Below, piece by piece: positions 15,431-24,221 of a DNA stretch of 64,000 nt. Origin of the DNA: Lachnospiraceae bacterium. GTDB lineage: Bacteria > Bacillota > Clostridia > Lachnospirales > Lachnospiraceae. The stretch covers positions 1-64,000 of the forward strand of contig JAFXFO010000001.1 of assembly GCA_017520425.1 (NCBI GenBank). The letters are read 5' to 3'. The position numbers and the translations under genes were made by a program. A model generated the notes under the pieces. It was not told where the DNA came from and made no database searches. It saw only the letters and a list, made by a program, of their open reading frames with translations. Position 1 is the first letter of the stretch; every line of letters starts with the position of its first letter.

Positions 15431-17653
15431 ATGGAGAGGAAGGAATTTCAGGAAGAACAGCAATATCTGGAACGGGTGGAGCGCTATATAGAAAAGCGTA
15501 TACCCATACTGTTGGAAAAAAAGGCTGAGCTTCGAAGCGATATCGGCAAGGGCAGGAAAGACATGTGGGAAGAGGGAAGGCATGGTGTCAATGACTTTGA
15601 TGACATCGTGGATATCTGTCTGCGCAGTGAGGGAATCGTAGCAGATGAAAAGCAGTATATTGAGAATCTGAAGGAGCTGCAGAAGCTGGAGAAAATGAAG
15701 GAGAATCCCTATTTTGCCCGTATTGACATACAGGACGAATACGGACCGGCAGAAGCTTTTTATATTGGGGCATTGGGCCTGAAAGATGACAAAACCTTTG
15801 ATATGTATGTGTGCGACTGGCGTGCGCCCATCAGTTCCCTGTTTTATGGTTTTGATGTGGGGAAAGCCTGGTATGAGGTGGAAGGACGCCGCTTGGACGT
15901 GATTTTACAGAGAAAGCGTCAGATACAGATTGAAGAGGGGCAGCTACAGAATATTTATGATACGGATTCCTCCATGCATGATGCGATTCTGGGCAATATC
16001 CTATCAGAGAATACGGTGAATAAATTGCGGGTTATTGTCAGCAGTATTCAGAAGGAACAGAATACTGCCATCCGTAAGATTGACAAGAAGGCTGTGTTGA
16101 TTTACGGTCCCGCAGGAAGCGGCAAGACCAGTGTGGGGCTCCACCGACTGGCATATATACTGTATCATCAAAGAGAACAGTTAAGTGCAAAGGATATTGT
16201 GATTTTATCTAATAGCAATATTTATCATTCTTATGTGTCCGGTATTCTGCCGGCTTTGTGTGAGGATGAGGTGTCCCAGAGTCTTTTTCAGGATATTCTG
16301 CGAAAAGGACTGCCCTTTGATATTCGTACGGAAGGATATTATGGACAATACAGGAGCTTGCAGAAAGATGGCGGTGAGAAGGAGTTGCAGATACGAAAAA
16401 GCTATCTGGAACTGAAATATTCTAAAGGCATGTTAGAGTTTATCCGGAAATACTTTGAAGAGTATGAATTTGTGTTGCCGGATTTAAAATATGCAGGTCA
16501 CTTGATTTTAAGTGCAGAGGATTTGAGACGCAAGGTGACAAGAATAAACTATGGTAGCTTCAAACGAAAATATGAAGGTGTGGAGGATACCATAAGAAAA
16601 CTGTACGAGGACTATTTTGCGGAACATAAAGAAGAGATTTATACGGATATAGAAGGAAAGGTGCAGGATTATATCAGTCAGCAGGAGCTGGAGGTACTGT
16701 ACATCAAGGCCAAGAAGCAGGTAATACAGAATGCATTGGAACGGTTAAAGGAGCGAAACAGGCTGGATGGTGAAGTGCAGCTTCTGGGGATTGTGAAGGC
16801 CTTTGAAGAAAAGCAGTCCGGTGCGGCAATGGGGATGTATGCCCGTTTGCAGGCGGATATGGCAGATAAGAATTTGTGGTATGAGGATGCCCTTTTGTAT
16901 CTGCTGGTGCGTATCTATATGGGAGAGGTGAAGGCCTATCAGAATGTGTTGCACGTACTGATTGATGAGGCTCAGGATTATAGTATGCTGCATTTGACCA
17001 TTCTGAAAATGCTGTATCCTAAGAGTTCCTATACACTTTTGGCAGATGTGTGCCAGGCCATCAGTCCGGTGACCACCATTGGAAGTTACGAGGAGTTCCA
17101 ATGGGTATTCGGGGAGGATTTGGAGCAGCTGCCATTACTTAAGAGCTATCGTTCCTCCGGTACAATTAATGCCCTGGCTTTTCGGGTTATGAGCCGATAT
17201 CAGAAAGAATATAGTCAGACCTACTCCTATTTCCAAAGAGAGGGAAAGAAGCCTCAGTATATTGTCAGCAGAAATAAATATGTGACCATTCATAAGCTGT
17301 TAAAAGGTCTGGAACATTACAATATGGTAGGGATACTTACAAAGGATGAGAAGGAAGCTCACCGTATTCATGGAGAACTGACTAAGTGCGGAGAAAAGGT
17401 GCAACTGATTGATAAGCCCTATGATGAGATGAAGGAGAGAATAATCGTTCTCCCCTTGGTGTATAGCAAGGGCTTGGAATTTGATGCGGTGATTGCCTGT
17501 GACTTTATGCAGGAAGCAACCGGTGACAGCTTTGCAAGTAAAATGTATCTGGCTTGTACCAGAGCCCTTCATGAGCTATTTTTTGTGGAGACACGTGAAT
17601 TACCCGCACAATGGCAGGAATGCGGGGAGTATTTGGTGATGGTGAAAGAGTAA
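15431..17653 (+). CDS. HelD-like superfamily 1 helicase / RNA polymerase recycling ATPase
   Basis: 740 residues. N-terminal coiled coil (residues 3-60, EQQYLERVERYIEKRIPILL), then the HelD-type dimanganese-like insertion region (YIGALGLKD, CDWRAPISSLFY), Walker A GPAGSGKTS at about 226-234, Walker B VLIDEAQDYS and C-terminal SF1 motifs (SYRSSGTI, LPLVYSKGLEFDAVI, YLACTRALHEL). Known: HelD binds RNA polymerase and releases it from stalled complexes using ATP. The WRAPI motif and coiled coil distinguish it from UvrD/PcrA. ATG at 15431 chosen for the GGGGGAG site ahead; a GTG at 15395 is possible. It directly follows a miniature element whose right end points toward it. Confidence 0.9.
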   Translation: MERKEFQEEQQYLERVERYIEKRIPILLEKKAELRSDIGKGRKDMWEEGRHGVNDFDDIVDICLRSEGIVADEKQYIENLKELQKLEKMKENPYFARIDIQDEYGPAEAFYIGALGLKDDKTFDMYVCDWRAPISSLFYGFDVGKAWYEVEGRRLDVILQRKRQIQIEEGQLQNIYDTDSSMHDAILGNILSENTVNKLRVIVSSIQKEQNTAIRKIDKKAVLIYGPAGSGKTSVGLHRLAYILYHQREQLSAKDIVILSNSNIYHSYVSGILPALCEDEVSQSLFQDILRKGLPFDIRTEGYYGQYRSLQKDGGEKELQIRKSYLELKYSKGMLEFIRKYFEEYEFVLPDLKYAGHLILSAEDLRRKVTRINYGSFKRKYEGVEDTIRKLYEDYFAEHKEEIYTDIEGKVQDYISQQELEVLYIKAKKQVIQNALERLKERNRLDGEVQLLGIVKAFEEKQSGAAMGMYARLQADMADKNLWYEDALLYLLVRIYMGEVKAYQNVLHVLIDEAQDYSMLHLTILKMLYPKSSYTLLADVCQAISPVTTIGSYEEFQWVFGEDLEQLPLLKSYRSSGTINALAFRVMSRYQKEYSQTYSYFQREGKKPQYIVSRNKYVTIHKLLKGLEHYNMVGILTKDEKEAHRIHGELTKCGEKVQLIDKPYDEMKERIIVLPLVYSKGLEFDAVIACDFMQEATGDSFASKMYLACTRALHELFFVETRELPAQWQECGEYLVMVKE

Positions 17654-17661
17654 AAAATACG

Positions 17662-17790
17662 TTGACAAAATAAGCAATCCGCCCTACAATTATTTTATCG
17701 AGTAATCTAAAAGTAAGTGCATTCAGCACATTCGCGGCAAATCAGCCATTTTACTCTAATCAATAATTGTAGTGGCGGGTTTGTTTTTTT
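17662..17790 (+). promoter_or_regulatory. Promoter within a palindrome-bounded leader element upstream of the Rpn gene
   Basis: TTGACA (17662), exact 17-base spacer, TACAAT (17685) is a near-consensus promoter nine bases after helD. The -10 lies in the left arm of a 19-bp inverted repeat: 17677-17694 against 17762-17781 (AATAATTGTAG..GGCGGGTT), followed by TTTGTTTTTTT. Between the arms, GAGTAA/TTACTC encloses two hairpins, GTGC/GCAC and GGC/GCC, a three-way-junction shape. It could be a transcribed leader that ends at the U-run, a small RNA, or a small inverted-repeat mobile element. The fold does not match a riboswitch I recognise. Confidence 0.55.
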
Positions 17791-17831
17791 GTTAGTTTCC
17801 CATGGCAAATTCGTCCGAAAGGAGGATTTTA

Positions 17832-18752
17832 ATGGGAGAAATCAATAATACTGTCTGTGATTATCTGGGACTTCCCGGATATTATGCAGATTTCTGGAAC
17901 GGTACGGTGTTTCGCGGGAAACGAAAGATTAATATCTGGCAGTTGCAAAGGCACGACAGGGAGTATTACAAGCCGAAAAACAAAAAGGGAAAAACCGGAA
18001 ATGTACGCAGGGATGTGCAAATGTATTGCAAAGGGAAGAAGGATGTGTTGCTGGGAGTAGAGGTTATGGCAACACTGGATTACACCATACCCGTGAAGGT
18101 GATGGACTATAATGTACAGGAGTTGCAGCGGCAGATTAAAGATATCAGACAGCGAAATCAGGAAGAGAAGAAAGACAAAGCAGGTGTTTACCTGTATGGT
18201 TTTCGGAAAACGGATAAATTACTTCCGGTACATACCATAGGGCTTTATTGCGGAGAAGAATCCTACGATGGTCCGCAGGGAATCATGGATATGATGGATG
18301 TGGAAGATATGGGTAAGGATATCCGTAATCTGTTAAAGGATTATCGAGTGAAGATTTACAATCTGAAGGATTTGGAAGAAGAGAATTATGAAACCAGCCT
18401 GCGGGAAATCATAGCTATATTTAAGCGAAGTAAGGATAGGGAGGCTATGAAGAAATACTATCTGGAACATAAGGAGCGTTTCAGAGAATTGGATGAGATT
18501 TCCATAGATACCATGGGAGTGTTGATAGGTAAAAGAAGATTGAAATTATTTCCACAGGAAGAAGGAGGATTGGATATGTGTAAGGCATTTGAAGATGAAA
18601 GAGCAGAAGGAGAACGTATTGGACATGAGAAAGGTGCTTTTGCTATACTGAGTAGTTTGGTAAAAGAAGGTATTTTAAAACTGGAGGATGCGGCAAAGCG
18701 AATGAATATGTCGGAAGAGTTGTTTCGCAATAAGATGCAGGAGTTACAGTAA
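17832..18752 (+). CDS. Rpn-family (PD-(D/E)XK) nuclease / transposase-like protein
   Basis: 306 residues. The N-terminal PD-(D/E)XK-type domain is recognisable from YYADFWNGTVFRGKRKI, the acidic VRRDVQMY and GVEVMATLDYTIPVKVMDY; these are spaced as in Rpn recombination-promoting nuclease/putative transposase proteins. The C-terminal helix EGERIGHEKGAFAIL, followed by LVKEGILKLEDAAKRMNMSEE, is the usual small helix-turn-helix-like tail of clostridial members. Start ATG follows AGGAGGATTTTA; an in-frame ATG 30 bases upstream has no such site. It is a stand-alone gene between an unusual leader (17662-17790) and a bidirectional terminator. Role is unclear: often multi-copy in Lachnospiraceae genomes. 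Confidence 0.82.
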   Translation: MGEINNTVCDYLGLPGYYADFWNGTVFRGKRKINIWQLQRHDREYYKPKNKKGKTGNVRRDVQMYCKGKKDVLLGVEVMATLDYTIPVKVMDYNVQELQRQIKDIRQRNQEEKKDKAGVYLYGFRKTDKLLPVHTIGLYCGEESYDGPQGIMDMMDVEDMGKDIRNLLKDYRVKIYNLKDLEEENYETSLREIIAIFKRSKDREAMKKYYLEHKERFRELDEISIDTMGVLIGKRRLKLFPQEEGGLDMCKAFEDERAEGERIGHEKGAFAILSSLVKEGILKLEDAAKRMNMSEELFRNKMQELQ

Positions 18753-18764
18753 TATTACGCTATT

Positions 18765-18796
18765 AAAAAAGAGTGTCGGCACCCGGCACTCTTTTT
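18765..18796. terminator. Bidirectional terminator between convergent genes
   Basis: AAAAAGAGTGTCGG pairs with GGCACTCTTTTT around CACCC; A-run and T-run serve both directions. Confidence 0.85.
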
Positions 18797-18806
18797 GATT
18801 AATGAA

Positions 18807-19808
18807 TCACAGTTTCGCATCAAAATCTGCATAAATCAAATCATTCATATTATAGCTGTTTTCTTCTTTTTGTTTATTTAATCGATTGCTGATGGTTATT
18901 ATGTTCTCCTGGCATTCTTCTATTTGTGCCTGCAGAGACTTCTGCTTGGAGAAGATGCGTAGGAGTGCCCCCAGTTTATTAGGCTGAATCATCAGGTATT
19001 GGCAAATCCGGTATAGGGAAAGGAACAAGGCCAGATATCCGAGGATATCGATTTCCCAATAGGGACTGATGATGACAATAAGCAATCCTATGACAAAAAG
19101 AGGAATAGCCCAATACAAGTCCTTCTTCGAATCCATTAAGCGGTCTTGAAGAAGTTGCAGCTTTTCCATCTCCCGTTCATATTCATACTCTAAATCCACA
19201 GACCGGGTATAGCGATTCTTAACAGGGGATACAATGGGGTCATTCTTAACAATCAGCGGTGGCATCAGTTTACTGCTCCGTGCGATAAGGCAGGCTATCA
19301 CAATAGCCAGTCCCACCTTAATCAGGGTACTGATTTCACGGTCTTCAAACTGCAGGATTTCGTATTCTTCAATGACCTGCGACACATCCAGTCCATCCAC
19401 GTTTTCATACCATTTCAAATTCAATGGTTTGGGGGCTTTAATTATAATGCCGGCAAAGGAAACCGGATCTGACGGACCGGCACCGAAATGACCAAGCTTA
19501 ATTTTTGTTGCACCCCTGTTTGCTAAAATACGGATATAGTTTCCTTCCTTTAGGGGGATGTTATAGGTGTTGTAAGTGACATAACTGTTTACGGAGGTCA
19601 CCGGACCAAAATTTCCATTGGCTATCAGTATGTATGGTATTTCCCCGCTCACATACATGCCCTTTTCTATATTATCTGCGTCCAGCTCAGATAAGGCTGT
19701 GGGAGACTTTTGTTTCAGGTCAATGGAGAACCCGAAGCTAAACAATAATATCCCCACAAGCAGGACGATACACCATATGATTCCACTTTTTGAAACGGTT
19801 ATGCTCAT
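18807..19808 (-). CDS. Membrane protein of unknown function, end of the GntR-ABC operon
   Basis: 333 residues. One N-terminal membrane segment (GIIWCIVLLVGILLFSFGF), an extracytoplasmic domain of about 140 residues (SGEIPYILIANGNFGPVTSV), a second segment (LIKVGLAIVIACLIA), then two hydrophobic segments close together (AIPLFVIGLLIVIISPYW, LGYLALFLSLYRICQYL) and a coiled-coil tail (KQKSLQAQIEECQENIITIS). No enzyme motif. It begins 10 bases after the CPBP protease gene and is the last gene of the operon that starts with the GntR regulator at 23402. Confidence 0.75.
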   Translation of the reverse strand: MSITVSKSGIIWCIVLLVGILLFSFGFSIDLKQKSPTALSELDADNIEKGMYVSGEIPYILIANGNFGPVTSVNSYVTYNTYNIPLKEGNYIRILANRGATKIKLGHFGAGPSDPVSFAGIIIKAPKPLNLKWYENVDGLDVSQVIEEYEILQFEDREISTLIKVGLAIVIACLIARSSKLMPPLIVKNDPIVSPVKNRYTRSVDLEYEYEREMEKLQLLQDRLMDSKKDLYWAIPLFVIGLLIVIISPYWEIDILGYLALFLSLYRICQYLMIQPNKLGALLRIFSKQKSLQAQIEECQENIITISNRLNKQKEENSYNMNDLIYADFDAKL

Positions 19809-19817
19809 AAAGACTCC

Positions 19818-20711
19818 TTATTTCTTCTTTCGCATCAACAGTACCATACTTATGATACCAATAATAGCCGTGGTTGGCAACATAATCAGGAAGAGCGTAA
19901 CGCTTGATACATCCGCCATTTTCTCCAAGGCAGCAGGTGCGGCAAAAATAGTCAGCATAATACCGACGCTAAGATTATTGTTGATCATGTGACAGAAGGA
20001 TGCCGGGTAAATGGACTTGGTACGTTCGGTAAGTAAGGTCAAAAATGCATTCATCAAAACACAGAACAGGCACATAAGCAGGATGCCCAGCCAAGGGTAA
20101 AACTTGTACTCGGTGCCGAAATTGTGCCCGGAAATGGTAAGGGGGGCGTGCCACAGACCCCAGATGATACCACCCACAAGAACAGCGAGAGGCTTGGGCA
20201 TCAGCTCCATGAGTTTGGGCATCATATAGCCACGCCAGCCCCATTCTTCACCGAAGGCCGGGAAGAACAGGATGATGGAGGCAGCCAGCTGGAGCAGGAA
20301 GGTACCTACCCGTAATTGCCAGTCGGTCATGGTGAAAGCATCGCCAAAGGTAATTTCCTTCATAAGGATGCCCCAAATCAGGAACATGACTACAGTCGCT
20401 TCCGCAAGCTTCACTACTACGGAAGCCACATAGTAGCGGACATTGCCCTTTAGTTGAAAACCTAAGTATGTATTTTTGAAGCCTTCCTTGGTGAATAATC
20501 TGGTCAATAAATGTGCCACAGCAGGGGCCAACATAGCCAGAGAACCAAAGGCTTGCGCGTACACAGCAGTTTGGATACTTATATGTTCAGAGAAAATCAA
20601 CTCTCCGCAAACTTTGTTTAATACAGGGGTTAGCACATACAATGGGAGGAAGGCCAGTACACAGAAGAGTACTAAGCGTAGTATCCCCATTCTCTTTTCT
20701 TTCTTATTCAT
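19818..20711 (-). CDS. CPBP-family intramembrane protease
   Basis: 297 residues, about eight membrane segments. The CPBP/CAAX-protease-and-bacteriocin-processing motifs are clear: EEWGWRGYMMPKL (EExxxR) and GGIIWGLWHAPL (FxxxH type). Members cleave prenylated or hydrophobic peptides in the membrane, and several protect producers against their own bacteriocins. It overlaps the upstream permease gene by eight bases, so it is translated with the transporter, suggesting a shared role in peptide export or stress from membrane-active peptides (inference). Confidence 0.88.
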   Translation of the reverse strand: MNKKEKRMGILRLVLFCVLAFLPLYVLTPVLNKVCGELIFSEHISIQTAVYAQAFGSLAMLAPAVAHLLTRLFTKEGFKNTYLGFQLKGNVRYYVASVVVKLAEATVVMFLIWGILMKEITFGDAFTMTDWQLRVGTFLLQLAASIILFFPAFGEEWGWRGYMMPKLMELMPKPLAVLVGGIIWGLWHAPLTISGHNFGTEYKFYPWLGILLMCLFCVLMNAFLTLLTERTKSIYPASFCHMINNNLSVGIMLTIFAAPAALEKMADVSSVTLFLIMLPTTAIIGIISMVLLMRKKK

Positions 20712-21438
20712 AGCTCTCTACCCCCTTTCGGTAAAGTGCCAGAGAAATCCGGTAGGAGAGATAGTACAGTAGTATCGCCACATAGGGCAGGAAAGAAAGG
20801 ACGAAAATCACCTTTCCACTTTGCAGGTAGGTTATCAATGCCTCTAAAATATTCTCCTCGAAAAAGAAGGAGATATTTCCAAACAATCCATACACCACGA
20901 TGATACACATTAATCCATAGAAATAAAGTGCTTGTACTTCCGGTCCCACTTTACTGCCGAAACGAACATAGCAGGGGATGCGGAAGGCCATCAAAATCAG
21001 CATAACGGAAAACAGAATGACGCAGGTAGTTAGAGTGCTGACTGCGTATTCACCCATTACGATCATAAGAATGGTATCAATGATAAAGCACCCAAACAAA
21101 ACGCCCAAATCCATCAAAAGCACAAAGTAATACTTGCTTTGAAGCAGCCCCTTGCCGGACTGAGGGGTGGAAAAGAAAAAGCTGCAAGTGGTAGCTTTTT
21201 CATCGGTCGCAAAAAGCTCTGAAGACAGAGGCTCAATGAGAAAGAAAATCATAAAAAATGTCATAACTACAAGAGTTGTAATAGAAGATGTATTGGGTTC
21301 GCTCATGCCTGATTTCATGTTATTGGTCGCCACAAAAGCAAAGAGTATGATAAAGGAACCGAAAGTTAATAACATAAATACCAATGCCGCAATATGTAAC
21401 CGACTGGACATAAAATTCTTATACAAAAGACCTTTCAT
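20704..21438 (-). CDS. ABC transporter permease (second of two)
   Basis: 244 residues with six predicted membrane segments (for example LVVMTFFMIFFLIEPLSSEL, CVILFSVMLILMAFRI, VIFVLSFLPYVAILLYYLSY). Its N-terminus MKGLLYKNF is typical of YtrC/ABC-2-like permeases. Start ATG at 21438 has GGAGGGAG upstream and overlaps the stop of the previous permease as TAATG. An in-frame upstream extension of 60 residues lies inside that gene and was rejected. Together with the neighbouring permease it should form a heterodimeric channel for the ATPase at 22148-23026. Confidence 0.85.
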   Translation of the reverse strand: MKGLLYKNFMSSRLHIAALVFMLLTFGSFIILFAFVATNNMKSGMSEPNTSSITTLVVMTFFMIFFLIEPLSSELFATDEKATTCSFFFSTPQSGKGLLQSKYYFVLLMDLGVLFGCFIIDTILMIVMGEYAVSTLTTCVILFSVMLILMAFRIPCYVRFGSKVGPEVQALYFYGLMCIIVVYGLFGNISFFFEENILEALITYLQSGKVIFVLSFLPYVAILLYYLSYRISLALYRKGVESYE

Positions 21439-22148
21439 TATTTCTCCCTCCTTCCGTACAGTATAGTAGTACAAAGAATACTCAGTAAAAAGAGTCCCAA
21501 AATAATCAGCGGTGTAAAGGGCAGTAGACGAATACCAAATGCCTTTATTTTGGAGAAGGCCGGGTCTGTCAATCCTATGATTATGGCTGAGCCGAATAAA
21601 ATACATATGAAAGCACACGCTGCATAATTCGAATCTTTAAGCCATAGGGTGAGGTTTATTATAGTAAAATAAAGAAATGCCAATACGCTATAAATGGCAA
21701 AGATAATGGTAATATCCTTGCGTGTAATGGCAACTCCGGTCAGGAGACTGTGCAGACCTAACCATCCGAAAAGCATGCCTAAGGATACCAGCCAGGTTAG
21801 GAAAAGACAACCGTACTTGGCTAGGGCAAGGTGAAAGGGCTTAGCCGGACAGGCAATGCGGAAACGGGTCCAGGTAACCTTCTCATCATAGGCAACAGAG
21901 TCCAATGATCCACCCCAGAAGGAGGCGGCAATAAAGACAGGAGCAAACCGGATTACATTATCCACACCTGATTTAACCATATCATTCATTAAATGGGAGT
22001 ATAGTTGTAAATTACCCCATCGATAGCTGAGTAAGGCCAGCAAGGCGACCACAACAAACATAACATAGACCAGTAGGTTCAGTCCGTAAAATCTTCTGGC
22101 AACATAGAATTCCCTATAAAGGAGACTTTTGAATAATCTTTTGTTCAT
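21438..22148 (-). CDS. ABC transporter permease (first of two)
   Basis: 236 residues, about six membrane segments (LLVYVMFVVVALLALLSYRW, YGCLFLTWLVSLGMLFGWLG, IIIGLTDPAFSKI region, FTPLIILGLFLLSILCTTIL). It starts MNKRLFKSLLYREFY, like the neighbouring permease. The ATG overlaps the stop of the ATPase gene (TAATG) and has AAAGGAG eight bases upstream, pointing to coupled translation. No substrate is evident; in YtrBCEF-like systems such pairs export or sense cell-wall-active compounds. Confidence 0.83.
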   Translation of the reverse strand: MNKRLFKSLLYREFYVARRFYGLNLLVYVMFVVVALLALLSYRWGNLQLYSHLMNDMVKSGVDNVIRFAPVFIAASFWGGSLDSVAYDEKVTWTRFRIACPAKPFHLALAKYGCLFLTWLVSLGMLFGWLGLHSLLTGVAITRKDITIIFAIYSVLAFLYFTIINLTLWLKDSNYAACAFICILFGSAIIIGLTDPAFSKIKAFGIRLLPFTPLIILGLFLLSILCTTILYGRREK

Positions 22149-23026
22149 TATGACCACTCCTTTTTCTCCTTGTTCACATAGAACAGCATGATTTCTTCCA
22201 GATTGGTATTTTCAATCAACAGTCCGGAGTACTTATTCTTGCAGGCAGCCTTATCCGCAACCAGGAAATCCACGCCGAAGTCCCCGATGCGGGCACTGAT
22301 ATAGTCTTCTGCAGCGATTTCTTTAAAGTCTTCCCTGCTGCACTTAGCCATGCCGTGATTTTCCAAAATTTCATCCTTGTAGCCGGTCAGCAGGATTTTA
22401 CCGTTATCGATAAAGGTGACGGAGTCGGCGATTTTGTCCAGGTCACTGGTGATGTGGGATGACATAAGGATACTGGTGTCTTCGTTCACTAAATAATCCC
22501 TGAAAATATCCAGAATTTCGTTACGTACTACCGGGTCCAAGCCGGTGGTAGCCTCGTCCATGATGAGTAGTTTAGCGCCGTGGGACAGGGCTGTGGCAAT
22601 CTGCAACTTCATTTTCATACCCTTGGAGAACTTCTTGATTTTCTTCTTTATGGGCAGGTGGAAACGCTCTAAATAAGCATAGTACTGCTCTTTGTCCCAG
22701 TTGCTGTACAGACCGTCAAACATGATACCCAAGGTCTTGGCTGTAAAGCCCTCGTAAAAGGGAAGTTCATCAAAGACGGCAGCAATCTGCTCCTTGATGG
22801 TATATTCGTTTTCATATAAATCCATACCCAGCATGCTGATGGAGCCGCCGTCAATCTTGGTAATGTTTAACAGGGCCCGGATGGTGGTGGTTTTGCCGGC
22901 ACCGTTTTGGCCGATAAAGCCCATGATGCTTCCCTTGGGCACATTGAAGCTAACATTGTCTAGGGTAAAGCCATCGTATTTTTTCGTAAGATTCTTAATC
23001 TCTATGGCATTCTCGTAATCATTCAT
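22148..23026 (-). CDS. ABC transporter ATPase, YtrB-like
   Basis: 292 residues. Walker A GQNGAGKTTT, Q-loop region, signature-like FSKGMKMKL (degenerate, as in YtrB-type ATPases), Walker B LLIMDEATTGLD and the switch histidine in LMSSHITSDL. A C-terminal extension of about 80 residues follows. Start ATG at 23026 has GGAGGAGAAA ahead; it overlaps the GntR stop by eight bases. It powers the permease pair at 21438-22148 and 20704-21438. Confidence 0.92.
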   Translation of the reverse strand: MNDYENAIEIKNLTKKYDGFTLDNVSFNVPKGSIMGFIGQNGAGKTTTIRALLNITKIDGGSISMLGMDLYENEYTIKEQIAAVFDELPFYEGFTAKTLGIMFDGLYSNWDKEQYYAYLERFHLPIKKKIKKFSKGMKMKLQIATALSHGAKLLIMDEATTGLDPVVRNEILDIFRDYLVNEDTSILMSSHITSDLDKIADSVTFIDNGKILLTGYKDEILENHGMAKCSREDFKEIAAEDYISARIGDFGVDFLVADKAACKNKYSGLLIENTNLEEIMLFYVNKEKKEWS

Positions 23027-23402
23027 TGGTTTCTCCTCCATACAAAAGCTCCAGCATTTCCTTCATTTCGGATAGGGAAAGACCGCACATCTTCCCTTTT
23101 TGGCAGGCCTTGTCCAAAAGCTCTTCCGTCTGTTGGATGACCTCCTCCCGAAGGAAATCGGAGTTTTGCTTTTTCACATAGCAGCCCTTGGAGGCGATGG
23201 TTTCGATATAGCCGTCCCGTTCCAGCTCCTCGTAGGCACGCTTGGTGGTAATCACACTGATTCGTAATTTGGTAGCCAGTAATCGCATGGAAGGCAGGGC
23301 GTCCCCCGCTGCCAGCTTACCGCTAATAATCTGAGCCTTTATCTGGGTGATAATCTGCTGATAGATGGGCTCATCGGAAGTATTGCTTAAAATAATGTCC
23401 AT
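23019..23402 (-). CDS. GntR-family regulator, YtrA subfamily
   Basis: 127 residues. N-terminal winged helix: IYQQIITQIKAQIISGKL, ALPSMRLLATKLRISVITTK, then AYEELERDGYIETIASKGCY. A short C-terminal helical tail of about 45 residues is typical of YtrA regulators, which sit at the head of ABC operons and repress them. ATG at 23402 follows GAGGAG; an upstream in-frame extension runs through the promoter and was rejected. Two TGTATA/TATACA palindromes around the promoter (23423-23471) are its likely binding sites. Confidence 0.92.
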   Translation of the reverse strand: MDIILSNTSDEPIYQQIITQIKAQIISGKLAAGDALPSMRLLATKLRISVITTKRAYEELERDGYIETIASKGCYVKKQNSDFLREEVIQQTEELLDKACQKGKMCGLSLSEMKEMLELLYGGETNE

Positions 23403-23422
23403 GGTACACTCCTCGTTATTTC

Positions 23423-23471
23423 TGTATATATACGGTATACACAGAATAGCATGTATATATATACAAGTCAA
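23423..23471 (-). promoter_or_regulatory. Promoter and GntR/YtrA operators of the minus-strand ABC operon
   Basis: Minus strand TTGACT (23466-23471), 17-base spacer, TATTCT (23443-23448). The spacer holds TGTATATATATACA, and just downstream TGTATATATACGGTATACA forms a second inverted repeat. This is the layout expected for repression by the adjacent YtrA-type protein. Confidence 0.75.
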
Positions 23472-23555
23472 GGGAAAAACTGACAAATGAACAATATAAA
23501 AATAGTGCATGATGCACAAAAATACAAAAAAACAAAAATAAACAGCATATAACAG

Positions 23556-23584
23556 TTGACAACAGTTATAAACTGTTATATAGT
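23556..23584 (+). promoter_or_regulatory. Promoter and operator of the plus-strand GntR-ABC operon
   Basis: TTGACA, 17-base spacer, TATAGT. The spacer is an inverted repeat AACAGTTATAAACTGTT (23561-23577) with a further AACAGTT half-site at 23551. Its sequence is unlike the TGTATA operator of the divergent operon 90 bases away, so the two GntR proteins probably have separate targets. Confidence 0.75.
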
Positions 23585-23652
23585 GTTTATGTCGACAGGA
23601 GTTAAGGAATTCTGCTAAGCAGTTGTTCCTTTTAAAAAAGGAGTTGTTAATT

Positions 23653-23814
23653 ATGATTTATGTATGTCCTAAGTGTAATAAGAAATATGATGAAAAGATA
23701 AAAAAGTGTCCGATATGTGGGAAAAGGCTGAAAAGAGAGTATACACAGGAGGAGCTTGAGAAAATAAAAAAAGAGAATGATGAGGCACTAATTATTAATA
23801 CATTTTTCATGTAA
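23653..23814 (+). CDS. Small zinc-ribbon protein
   Basis: 53 residues with two Cys pairs, CPKC near the N-terminus and CPIC fifteen residues later (KKYDEKIKKCPICGKRLK), a treble-clef or zinc-ribbon fold, then a charged helix. The ATG at 23653 has GGAG about ten bases upstream. It is the first gene after the promoter at 23556 and 31 bases before the GntR gene, so it belongs to the plus-strand operon. Function unknown; small zinc ribbons often act as protein-interaction or nucleic-acid-binding modules. Confidence 0.72.
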   Translation: MIYVCPKCNKKYDEKIKKCPICGKRLKREYTQEELEKIKKENDEALIINTFFM

Positions 23815-23845
23815 TTCAATATTTACTAATGTAGAGAGGTGACTA

Positions 23846-24217
23846 ATGAACATTATTATTAACAATTCATCCATGCAACCCATTTATGAGCAAATCGTGG
23901 AGCAGATTAAAGCTGCCATTATGAAGGAGGTTTTAAAAAAGGAGGAGAGCCTTCCTTCCGTGCGAACCTTATCCAAGGATTTACGCATCAGTGCTCTGAC
24001 TGTGAAAAAAGCCTATGACATGTTGGAACAGGATGGCTTCATTGTAACCGTTCACGGCAAGGGCAGTTTCGTGGCAGGTGTGAATGTGGGACTGCGTCAG
24101 GAGGAGCAAAAGAAGGAGATAGAGCAGGATCTGGAAACAGTAATTCGTAAGGGTAAAACCTACGGTATGAGCAATGAAGAATTGACAGAATTATTTGAAT
24201 TGATTTTGGAGGAGTAA
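23846..24217 (+). CDS. GntR-family regulator, YtrA subfamily (second copy)
   Basis: 123 residues, paralogous to the one at 23019-23402: MQPIYEQIVEQIKAAIMKE, SLPSVRTLSKDLRISALTVK, then AYDMLEQDGFIVTVHGKGSF. The C-terminal tail ends YGMSNEELTELFELILEE, much like the other copy. GAGAGGTG lies ahead of the ATG. It heads the ATPase-permease pair four bases downstream. The likely operator is the AACAGTT palindrome in the promoter. Confidence 0.92.
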   Translation: MNIIINNSSMQPIYEQIVEQIKAAIMKEVLKKEESLPSVRTLSKDLRISALTVKKAYDMLEQDGFIVTVHGKGSFVAGVNVGLRQEEQKKEIEQDLETVIRKGKTYGMSNEELTELFELILEE

Positions 24218-24221
24218 AATT

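Noticed and set aside
17695-17765. Purine-type riboswitch before the Rpn gene
   Set aside because: A three-way-junction shape is present, but the conserved loop and junction bases of purine riboswitches are not, and the neighbour gene is not a purine gene.
20704-21618. 60-residue N-terminal extension of the second permease
   Set aside because: The extension is inside the preceding permease gene; the ATG at 21438 has GGAGGGAG and overlaps that gene's stop in the usual TAATG manner.
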